Source: Bacteroidales bacterium
GTDB taxonomy: Bacteria > Bacteroidota > Bacteroidia > Bacteroidales > Muribaculaceae
Length of the DNA: 64,000 bases
Reading direction: 5' to 3'
Assembly (NCBI GenBank): GCA_020860515.1
Contig: JAJBUG010000091.1
Coordinates: 62,001-126,000 of the forward strand
Part shown: piece after piece, positions 35,260-42,234 of the stretch
Numbering within the stretch: the stretch's first letter is position 1
Layout of the letters: every line of letters begins with the position of its first letter
Notes under the pieces: generated by a model
The model's database searches: none
Told to the model about the DNA's origin: nothing
Seen by the model: only the letters and a program-made list of their open reading frames with translations
Program-made: the position numbers and the translations under genes

Positions 35260-36228
35260 TTATATTTGGATGTTGATTTCGTTGTTGTCCCAGGTTGTGA
35301 CTGAGGGAGCCATTCCTCCGCCTGCATCTGGATCAGGTGTGGGAATATCCAGCTCACAGTTGATGATTATATCATGACTACCGCTGTCAATCTGGTCAGT
35401 CACATCCCATTCGCCATCGTATTCGTTGCCCGAGGTGTCGGTTAGGCTTACCATTAGATAAACTTCATTGACCGTCCCTGGATACTTGCCAAAGGTATAA
35501 AATACGGTTTCAAGGCGCTCTCCAGCAGCATTGAGGCTAATTGGGAACCATAGTGTAGCGGGGCCCTCCGACACTTCTCGACTGTTTACAAGTTTGGCTG
35601 ATGCTACCCCTGTAAGGAAAACCTCGGAACCACTGACATACTGAGCGTTAAATACCGGGCCAATCGAGATAGTGTACCGCTCAAGGATAGTGCTTGGATA
35701 CACCACTACTCTCAGCACATCGTCATCCCCTACGCTCATCGGCACTGTAAGATTCTGTACCAAGTAGGCATAAAGATGATCTGGCTCATAGACAATCGGA
35801 GCATCAGCGTAGGAGCGAGTATCCTCATTCTTAGCCTGAGAGAATAGCATGGCCATCTTGCTGAGATGCCCCTCCACATCAGTGGTCACCTCGGATGTGA
35901 AGGCCTCGATGGTAGAAAGTGAGGATTGTTTGCGAAGCTGGGTATAGTCGGTGTCGAAATTGTAAACCAGCATGTCGTAGCAACCTGTTTCGATATGCAC
36001 AAAGCCACCTGTGCCATATATATAGGAGGTTTGTACCAGTGTATGGGTATCAGGATCATAAAATGCTACAGCATATACTTCGGGCATGGTGGCCGACTCA
36101 TCTTCTAATTGAGGCACTACCTCTACATACAGGTTCCCAGCATAGTTGTCGTGGAGCGTTCGCCGTTCGCATCCAGTGATGACCATCGCCAGTACAGCAA
36201 TCAATATTATGGAGATCTTGGTTTTCAT
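35260..36228 (-). CDS. FimB/Mfa2-family fimbrial anchor lipoprotein
   Basis: This 322-residue lipoprotein (VITGC, cysteine near 20) has the Mfa2/FimB opening CERRTLHDNYAGNLYVEVVP. In Porphyromonas, Mfa2 and FimB anchor the fimbria to the outer membrane and limit its length. The family start R-R-x-L-x-D/E after the lipid cysteine is clear. It overlaps the DUF3575 gene by four bases, so their translation is coupled. Confidence 0.86.
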   Translation of the reverse strand: MKTKISIILIAVLAMVITGCERRTLHDNYAGNLYVEVVPQLEDESATMPEVYAVAFYDPDTHTLVQTSYIYGTGGFVHIETGCYDMLVYNFDTDYTQLRKQSSLSTIEAFTSEVTTDVEGHLSKMAMLFSQAKNEDTRSYADAPIVYEPDHLYAYLVQNLTVPMSVGDDDVLRVVVYPSTILERYTISIGPVFNAQYVSGSEVFLTGVASAKLVNSREVSEGPATLWFPISLNAAGERLETVFYTFGKYPGTVNEVYLMVSLTDTSGNEYDGEWDVTDQIDSGSHDIIINCELDIPTPDPDAGGGMAPSVTTWDNNEINIQI

Positions 36229-37514
36229 TGGATTGCTGCGGTTTTAGGTTTCACACTGCGAAAAAGCGGCCACACAAGAGAGATGCCAACCTTTGTCGGG
36301 CCAAAGTAATTGAAGTTCTTCTTGTGATTTTTTTCTCGGATTAACTGACCCCCTCGGGTATATACATCGTAAGGCTGCGACTTGGTCCACACTCCACCGA
36401 TGGCAATCTGAAACTCCAAGTGTAGCCGGCCTTTGGCTATAGATTTGGCAAACACATAGTCGATTCCCGCACTCCATCCATCGCCTTGATGGCCATGATA
36501 ATTGTGCTCGAAATCATAATAGCCCCATGCCCCATAAGCTGCCATGGAATGTCCACGCAAGCGATTATCATGGTCTCTCTTGCCAAACCAATATCGTGCC
36601 TCGGCTGAAATAATAGTAAGTTCGAAGCAATTCTTATTGCTCTTCGACGGCCAAATCCAGGGGTAGTAATAATCGGCTCCGATGCTCCAGCGGTTGCCAA
36701 TTGGCACCTCGGCGCCCACATTTAGCAGCGGCATCAGCAGATTGGTGCGCAGGGCAAACACTGGGTATTTTATTTTTGAAACAGCTTCTGCTACATCCTG
36801 AGCTGGGTACGCCACTTGAGATTCTTGAGCCTCAGCACCCTCATTAGAACTGGGCGTGATTTCTTCTTGTTCAGTTTCTATGGGCGATTCTGGAGCCCTT
36901 TCTATTATGCATATCACCTCAGCCTGACTTCTTCTCAAAGCTGGGAACACATGTTCCATCATATATTTATAGGGCTTTCCGCCATGCAGGGCCATCAGGC
37001 GATTCTTTCGTTCATCTACCGTCAGCCCATTATGGTTAGTTGCATTGGCTGGAACAGTACGCACAATCTCCAGCGCTTCATTGGCCCATTCTATTGGCAG
37101 AGTGTCCAAAATGCACTCCAATCCTTGCCAATCGATACCCCTGGCTTCTTCCTTCACCACTATTGGCGAGGCGCCGCACACATCAATTAGCCATCGGGTC
37201 AAATTGTCGGTGCGCTGGCGCGATAGTGAACTGTTGAATGATGATGTGCCATCAGGCGAAGCATAGCCTAATACGATGGCCGATAGGATTTTATGGTCAC
37301 TCAATTCCTGAGTGAATGATGACATAATGGTACTGTTGTCGGCAAACGTAGGATCTATGTCGGCAATTCCTGACTTGAATTTAATGGAAATGGAAAGTGT
37401 ATCAGTGGCCCAATCATCAGCAAACATAACCCCACACGAACCCAAAAAGGCAAATATAACAGCCATGCTGCGCAAGATGGCCGCCAGACCCTGTTTTAGA
37501 TTCTTTGTCTTCAT
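36225..37514 (-). CDS. DUF3575 protein with OmpA-like N-terminal region, fimbrial operon
   Basis: I start at MKTKNLKQGLAAI (37514), about 429 residues. After a signal peptide, residues about 30-200 resemble an OmpA-like or peptidoglycan-associated fold (ILSAIVLGYASPDGTSSFN, LSRQRTDNLTRWL). The C-terminal half is a DUF3575 barrel (FALRTNLLMPLLNVGAEVPI, YYYPWIWPS, GYYDFEHNYHG). DUF3575 genes regularly head Bacteroidetes fimbrial operons. It is first in this operon and overlaps the anchor gene. Confidence 0.85.
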   Translation of the reverse strand: MKTKNLKQGLAAILRSMAVIFAFLGSCGVMFADDWATDTLSISIKFKSGIADIDPTFADNSTIMSSFTQELSDHKILSAIVLGYASPDGTSSFNSSLSRQRTDNLTRWLIDVCGASPIVVKEEARGIDWQGLECILDTLPIEWANEALEIVRTVPANATNHNGLTVDERKNRLMALHGGKPYKYMMEHVFPALRRSQAEVICIIERAPESPIETEQEEITPSSNEGAEAQESQVAYPAQDVAEAVSKIKYPVFALRTNLLMPLLNVGAEVPIGNRWSIGADYYYPWIWPSKSNKNCFELTIISAEARYWFGKRDHDNRLRGHSMAAYGAWGYYDFEHNYHGHQGDGWSAGIDYVFAKSIAKGRLHLEFQIAIGGVWTKSQPYDVYTRGGQLIREKNHKKNFNYFGPTKVGISLVWPLFRSVKPKTAAIQ

Positions 37515-37579
37515 GATGAACAAAAATTAGAAGCAAGTTATTTGAGTAGTGAAGATAGTAAAGAATTATAAAGATGTTG

Positions 37580-37587
37580 CAAATTTA
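37580..37587 (-). promoter_or_regulatory. -7 box for the fimbrial operon
   Basis: On the minus strand TAAATTTG lies about 65 bases before the DUF3575 start. No good TTG at the usual distance. Confidence 0.4.
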
Positions 37588-37699
37588 GTGAAAATTTACA
37601 TATAAAACGTGGATGACAATCTTTTTAACTCTTTTTAACTAAAAATTTTACAAAAATGTTACACCCCTGTATTTTTAGGATTTTTCTGAATAGAGATTT

Positions 37700-38176
37700 T
37701 CAATCTTCTAATTGGCAGCCGGTGAAGCCGAAGTCGTTGAGGGATTTTTCTTTGGTGAATTGGAAATAGACCACTTCGCCTGATGTGCATAGTTCGCCAC
37801 GGTTGTTGTAAAGTTCTGACTTTATGAACACATAATTGCGCTTTTCACTAAGGAATGTAGCTTTTACCTTGAGGGGGCCGTCAGAGAGCATAATGGGCTT
37901 GTGATACTTTACCTCCATCTTTACGGTCATGCCAGCCGTCTTGCGAAACACATTCAGCCACCATTCGGCTGACTCGTCAAGGATTAGCGACTGTATGCCG
38001 CCATGGAGCACATCCACCCATCCTTGATAGTCATGGCCCGGAGTCCATTCGCCCCACAGGGTTTCGTTGTCGCCCGCATAGAACTGCATGTGAAGACCAA
38101 TCGGATTGTTGGGCGAGCATCCGATGCAATTGTAGCCTGGCTTGCCAAGCCAGGGATTTATTACCTTTCTGTACAT
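37700..38176 (-). CDS. PaaI-family hotdog thioesterase
   Basis: This 158-residue protein has the hotdog-fold signature WVDVLHGGIQSLILDESAEW, where the H-G-G-x-x-x-x-x-D motif places the active site. It also has a cysteine-containing N-terminal stretch (NCIGCSPNNPIGLHMQF) typical of small PaaI-like thioesterases. It hydrolyses an acyl- or aryl-CoA thioester; the substrate is unknown. No operon partner. Confidence 0.85.
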   Translation of the reverse strand: MYRKVINPWLGKPGYNCIGCSPNNPIGLHMQFYAGDNETLWGEWTPGHDYQGWVDVLHGGIQSLILDESAEWWLNVFRKTAGMTVKMEVKYHKPIMLSDGPLKVKATFLSEKRNYVFIKSELYNNRGELCTSGEVVYFQFTKEKSLNDFGFTGCQLED

Positions 38177-38241
38177 ATCAATTTCAATTCTAATTTAATG
38201 CAAATTTAGGTCTAATTTTTGTAACTACAAAACTTTAATTC

Positions 38242-38305
38242 CAACTGCAACATCAAAATCAGCTCAACTGCCACATCAAAAATGGCTCAACTGCCACATC
38301 AAAAG
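38242..38305. repeat. three tandem copies of a 22-23 base unit
   Basis: CAACTGCCACATCAAAA-type units start at 38242, 38264 and 38287 with few differences. There are no spacers, so it is a plain tandem repeat. Confidence 0.7.
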
Positions 38306-38319
38306 ATCAAGGTTGGCAT

Positions 38320-38505
38320 CTATTCCCATAGCTCGAAACACACGGGCAATTCGTCTTCAATCTCTTCAAGAGTATAATATTCCTTATTTTCCATCTGTCT
38401 TCTTCTTATTTTTGTAATATTCATTCATTATTCTTTGAGCGTTCTCTATCTCATTTTGAGGAGTTTTTTGAGTTTTCTTTGTAAAGCCATTTATATACTG
38501 CTCTA
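38320..38505 (-). other. two overlapping small frames, possible gene remnant
   Basis: On the minus strand a frame ending at 38384 (NPLEQYINGFTKKTQKTPQN and on) has no plausible start. It overlaps an ATG at 38394 that opens a 24-residue frame, MENKEYYTLEEIEDELPVCF and four more. The overlap looks like a coupled pair from which the 5' gene lost its beginning. The first frame also crosses plus-strand debris at 38507. Not recognised. Confidence 0.3.
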
Positions 38506-38506
38506 A

Positions 38507-38668
38507 GGGGTTAGTTCGACTGATGGCAAAACCTTCAGTTCAAGATTCGTCAGTTCATTAGTGGGCGAGTTCCTAAGCCTACAGGATAACGGAAAAGAGA
38601 TGCTTGTCACTACCAGCAAAGGTCTTTATTGTTCTGCTAACGAAGGTAAGATTTGGTCAAGACGGTAA
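38507..38668 (+). pseudogene. tail of a BNR/Asp-box repeat protein
   Basis: A stop-bounded frame encodes STDGKTFSSRF, EFLSLQDNGKEMLVTTSKGL and SANEGKIWSRR. The S-x-D-G-K-x-F-S and S-x-N-E-G-K-x-W-S patterns are Asp-box (BNR) repeats such as occur in Bacteroidetes lipoproteins. Only the C-terminal end remains. The gap 38177-38799 otherwise holds repeats and debris only. Confidence 0.45.
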
Positions 38669-38772
38669 ATTCCTGATTCTCCCACCGCACCTAATCAAAA
38701 ATACCGCAAAGCAAAGAGATGAGTCATCTTAATTTAAGTAAGTTTTCTCTTAAAAGTGATGCGGAAATTTGT

Positions 38773-38780
38773 TATCTTTG
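38773..38780 (+). promoter_or_regulatory. -7 box for the HipA-like kinase gene
   Basis: TATCTTTG sits 20 bases before the start at 38800. No clear -33 TTG. Confidence 0.45.
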
Positions 38781-38799
38781 CAGGAGCAAATGAAGAATT

Positions 38800-39579
38800 A
38801 TGGAACTACGGCGACAGACAGTGACCCGATATATAGCCCCGCTGCGTGAGGGCGGTTCGTTGCCAGCCCTGGCCGAGGCTGACGACGGATTCAAATATGT
38901 GGTGAAATTCCGAGGCGCAGGCCATGGGCCCAAAGCCCTCATTGCCGAGCTTATCGGCGGTGAAGTGGCTCGCACTTTAGGACTGAAAGTGCCTGAATTG
39001 GTGTTTCTCGATATCCCCGAAGAATTTGGCATCACTGAGCCCGATGCCGAGGTGCAGGACCTGCTTAAAGCAAGCCGAGGCCTCAATATCGGCCTTCATT
39101 TCCTGTCGGCGGCCTTAACGCTCGACCCATACGCCAACCCAGTTGACGAACTCACAGCCTCGCAAATCGTATGGCTCGATGCCTATCTTACCAATGTGGA
39201 TCGCACCATCCGCAACACCAATATGCTGCAATGGTACCGCGAACCATGGCTTATCGATCATGGCGCTTCGCTCTATTTCCAGCACTCTGGCACTGCGCCT
39301 GAGAAGGCAGCCCTCACCCCCTTCCCCTATATCAAGGACCATCTGATGCTGCGTCGAGCCTCGAAGCTCGATGAGGTAAATGCAGACTTCAGCCGCAAGC
39401 TCACACCTGAGAAACTCGACGAAATCGTTGACCTCATACCCGACGAATGGCTGCAAAGCCCTGGCGATGACCGCACACCCGACGAGCAGAGCCAGGTGTA
39501 TCGCACATTCTTGAAAACTCGACTCGCTAACTCACAAATCTTTACCGACTATGCCAAGCAAGCCCGAGCATCTTTATGA
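38800..39579 (+). CDS. HipA-family kinase-like protein
   Basis: This 259-residue protein has a HipA-like kinase core: YVVKFRGAGHGPKALIAELI (ATP-lysine region), VWLDAYLTNVDRTIRNTNML (catalytic loop with D-x4-N-x-D-R and a later N), and LIDHGASLYF, where the metal Asp lies in I-D-H-G. It is shorter than HipA (about 440) and lacks the N-terminal domain, matching the compact HipA-family kinases found beside DUF3037 genes. Whether it is a toxin is not known. The next gene overlaps by 29 bases. Confidence 0.83.
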   Translation: MELRRQTVTRYIAPLREGGSLPALAEADDGFKYVVKFRGAGHGPKALIAELIGGEVARTLGLKVPELVFLDIPEEFGITEPDAEVQDLLKASRGLNIGLHFLSAALTLDPYANPVDELTASQIVWLDAYLTNVDRTIRNTNMLQWYREPWLIDHGASLYFQHSGTAPEKAALTPFPYIKDHLMLRRASKLDEVNADFSRKLTPEKLDEIVDLIPDEWLQSPGDDRTPDEQSQVYRTFLKTRLANSQIFTDYAKQARASL

Positions 39580-39940
39580 ATATGCGGTGATCCGCTACCT
39601 GCCCTGCGTGGAGCGCGAGGAGTTTGTCAACGTGGGCCTGATTATGATGTGCAAGCGCCAGCGTTGGATTCGTTGTGAGGTATTGCTCAACGAAGCTCGC
39701 ATTTCTGCTTTTCACTGTGAAATTCCAATCGAGGATTTGCGACATCAGCTCGAAGCTTTCACCCTGGTCGCAGCTGGCGACCGACGCACGGGCGACATTG
39801 CCATGCTCCCTGTAGAGGAGCGTTTCCGTTGGCTTACTGCCGTGCGCAGCGCTTGCATCCAGACATCTCGTCCCCACCCCGGTCTAACTTCCGATCTCCA
39901 GGCCACATTCCATCGTCTCTTCACCGAACTTGTAAAATAG
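39551..39940 (+). CDS. DUF3037 protein, partner of the HipA-like kinase
   Basis: This 129-residue protein starts with YEYAVIRYLPCVEREEFVNVG, the signature of DUF3037. DUF3037 genes are repeatedly found directly downstream of compact HipA-like kinases, and here the two overlap by 29 bases. That suggests a functional pair (kinase with substrate, regulator or antitoxin). No catalytic motif is apparent. The GH125 gene begins six bases later, so cotranscription is possible but probably incidental. Confidence 0.85.
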   Translation: MPSKPEHLYEYAVIRYLPCVEREEFVNVGLIMMCKRQRWIRCEVLLNEARISAFHCEIPIEDLRHQLEAFTLVAAGDRRTGDIAMLPVEERFRWLTAVRSACIQTSRPHPGLTSDLQATFHRLFTELVK

Positions 39941-39946
39941 AACATC

Positions 39947-41404
39947 ATGAAAAAAAGGCTTTCTTTTTTCCTTGCGATACTTGCAGTAGCGACATGCAAA
40001 GCCGCTTCGCTCGATAGCTGCCCCGAGGACAATACTGCTATCTGCGCCCAGCAAGCAACAGAATACATATGTCAGCGCCCTGCTGAGGCCGACCGTCTAT
40101 TCCGCTCTCAGGCAGTGGAGGCTGAGATTGGGCGAGCGAAGGCGATGCTTGCAAATCCTAAGCTGGCTTGGATGTTTGAAAATTGTTTTCCAAATACCCT
40201 TGACACCACCGTGCATTTTCGCATAATCGACGGCAAGCCCGACACCTTCGTTTACACTGGCGACATCCACGCCATGTGGCTTCGCGACAGCGGTGCGCAG
40301 GTGTGGCCCTATGTGCAGCTGGCCAACCAAGATCCCGAACTCAGAGAAATGCTTGAGGGTGTGCTGCGCCGCCAATTCCTCTGCCTAAATATAGACCCAT
40401 ACGCCAACGCATTCAACGATGGTCCCACAGGCAGCGAATGGGAATCGGATTACACCGAAATGAAACCTGAGCTCCATGAGCGCAAATGGGAAATAGATTC
40501 ACCTTGCTATGTAATCCGCCTCGCCCATCATTATTGGAAGACCACTGGCGACACCGCACCCTTCGATGAACACTGGATTTCGGCAATGGAGAATGTGCTG
40601 ACCACCTTCCGCGAGCAGCAGCGTAAGGATGGCTTTGGCCCCTACCGATTCCAACGCAACACAACTCGCGCCTCCGACACCTTGATCAACGATGGCATCG
40701 GTGCGCCAGTAAAGCCAGTTGGCCTGATAGCGTCGAGCTTCCGCCCCAGCGATGATGCTACCACCCTCCAATTCTTGGTGCCATCAAATATGATGGCAGT
40801 AAGCGCGCTGCGCAAGGCTGCTGAAATACTCACCACTGTCAACAATCGCAGCGATCTGGCTCAGCAATGCATCGAACTGGCTGACGAAGTGGAGGCTGCT
40901 CTCAAAAAATATGCCATCTACGACCATCCAGAATATGGACCCATATATGCCTACGAGGTTGATGGCTATGGCAATCAACTGCTGATGGACGATGCCAATG
41001 TGCCCAGCCTATTGGCAATGGCCTATCTTGGCGATGTAGATGCAAATGACACGGTGTACCAAAATACTCGTCGCTTCGTATGGAGCGATAGCAATCCCTA
41101 TTTCTTCTCTGGCTCAGCTGGCGAAGGAATCGGAGGGCCACACATAGGCTACGGCATGGCTTGGCCGATGAGCATTATGATGAAAGCCTTCACGAGCCAG
41201 GACGACCAAGAAATCAGCGACTGCATCACAATGCTTTTGAACACTGACGCAGGCACGGGCTTTATCCACGAATCATTCGATGTAAATGATGCCAGCCATT
41301 TCACACGCCCATGGTTTGCATGGCAAAACACACTATTTGGCGAACTCATCCTAAAGCTGGTAAACGAAGGAAAAACTGACTTATTTGGAGGTATTTGCCA
41401 ATAA
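39947..41404 (+). CDS. exported GH125 exo-alpha-1,6-mannosidase
   Basis: This 485-residue protein has a signal peptide (about the first 20 residues, ending near CKAAS) and the GH125 core: YTGDIHAMWLRDSGAQVWPY near residue 110, NDGPTGSEWESDYTEMKPEL and GGPHIGYGMAWPMSI. GH125 enzymes are metal-independent, inverting alpha-mannosidases that trim alpha-1,6 mannose from N-glycans. It probably acts in the periplasm on host or fungal glycans. No other polysaccharide-utilisation genes are adjacent. Confidence 0.92.
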   Translation: MKKRLSFFLAILAVATCKAASLDSCPEDNTAICAQQATEYICQRPAEADRLFRSQAVEAEIGRAKAMLANPKLAWMFENCFPNTLDTTVHFRIIDGKPDTFVYTGDIHAMWLRDSGAQVWPYVQLANQDPELREMLEGVLRRQFLCLNIDPYANAFNDGPTGSEWESDYTEMKPELHERKWEIDSPCYVIRLAHHYWKTTGDTAPFDEHWISAMENVLTTFREQQRKDGFGPYRFQRNTTRASDTLINDGIGAPVKPVGLIASSFRPSDDATTLQFLVPSNMMAVSALRKAAEILTTVNNRSDLAQQCIELADEVEAALKKYAIYDHPEYGPIYAYEVDGYGNQLLMDDANVPSLLAMAYLGDVDANDTVYQNTRRFVWSDSNPYFFSGSAGEGIGGPHIGYGMAWPMSIMMKAFTSQDDQEISDCITMLLNTDAGTGFIHESFDVNDASHFTRPWFAWQNTLFGELILKLVNEGKTDLFGGICQ

Positions 41405-41492
41405 TTCATGATAAAGGGATTGTTTTTGTGAAATTAAGAGTTAAAATATAACTTTTCATCAAAAATTTTTCTGAAATTTGAAATTTTATTTT

Positions 41493-41500
41493 TAACTTTG
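41493..41500 (+). promoter_or_regulatory. probable promoter of the T6SS operon
   Basis: TAACTTTG lies 101 bases before the NusG-like start at 41601, leaving a leader of about 95 bases. No well-placed -33 TTG. No other promoter-like box with a sizeable gap appears before 44443, and later gaps are mostly under 45 bases, so this could drive the whole operon. Confidence 0.5.
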
Positions 41501-41600
41501 CAACTACGGATTTTCCACGAATGGTGATTTGCTTTACATCATTTCTGGCTTAACCAAAAACATTGTCATAAATTCTGCTGTAAAAAATTCCACCAATCAG

Positions 41601-42212
41601 ATGTCAGACCACGACAATGATTCAGCCGATGGTAGGTTTGCACCATGTGTGAGCCGCGCCGTAGGCGTGACCGAGAGCAAACAAGAGACAAAGAAATGGT
41701 TCATCGCAATTGTCCCCAACAACACCGAAAAGGTATCATCGGAGCGTCTCGAAAGACTTGGTTATGAAGTATTTGTGCCCACACAACAGAAGGTATCGAT
41801 ATGGAAAGACGGACGCAGAAAGACTCGCGATACAATCCTGATACCTGGCAAGGTACTGGTTCATTGCACCGAGCGGCAACGCCTGGATATGGTAAGCCTG
41901 CCATTTGTGAAAAAATTCATGGTGAATCTGGCTGGCGACAAGGATGCCTACGGCAAGCGCCCGATAGCGGTGGTGCCTGACTGGCAAATCGAAAAGTGCA
42001 AGTTCATGCTTGGACAGTCACAGATACCAGTCACATTTACCCCGTTGACCTATTCGCCAGGCATGGACGTAAAGATCATTCGCGGTGCATTGGCAGGGCT
42101 TGAGGGAGTGGTGACCGACCTTAATTCACAGCAGACTGTGGTGCACATAAGCATTGATTTCTTAGGCGATGCCACTGTGACTATCGATGCCATTGATATT
42201 GAAAAACTATAA
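41601..42212 (+). CDS. NusG-like (UpxY/RfaH-type) transcription antiterminator
   Basis: I start at MSDHDNDSAD (41601), 203 residues; the 24 preceding residues of the open frame lie in the leader. Residues about 33-140 form the NGN domain (KWFIAIVPNNTEKVSSERLE, YEVFVPTQQKVSIWKDGRRK, TILIPGKVLVH). Residues about 150-200 are a KOW domain (YSPGMDVKIIRGALAGLEGV). Specialised NusG paralogues such as UpxY, RfaH and LoaP keep RNA polymerase going through long operons. This one sits first in an operon longer than 22 kb, 22 bases before clpV, and probably controls it in cis. Confidence 0.83.
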   Translation: MSDHDNDSADGRFAPCVSRAVGVTESKQETKKWFIAIVPNNTEKVSSERLERLGYEVFVPTQQKVSIWKDGRRKTRDTILIPGKVLVHCTERQRLDMVSLPFVKKFMVNLAGDKDAYGKRPIAVVPDWQIEKCKFMLGQSQIPVTFTPLTYSPGMDVKIIRGALAGLEGVVTDLNSQQTVVHISIDFLGDATVTIDAIDIEKL

Positions 42213-42234
42213 ATAGCAATCAAATTTCCTTGCT

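Noticed and set aside
30213..37514. SusC/SusD polysaccharide-utilisation locus
   Set aside because: No TonB-dependent receptor or SusD fold; the lipoproteins match fimbrillin and Mfa2 patterns, with a DUF3575 gene at the head.
38242..38305. Short CRISPR array
   Set aside because: Three direct tandem copies with no spacers and no cas genes.
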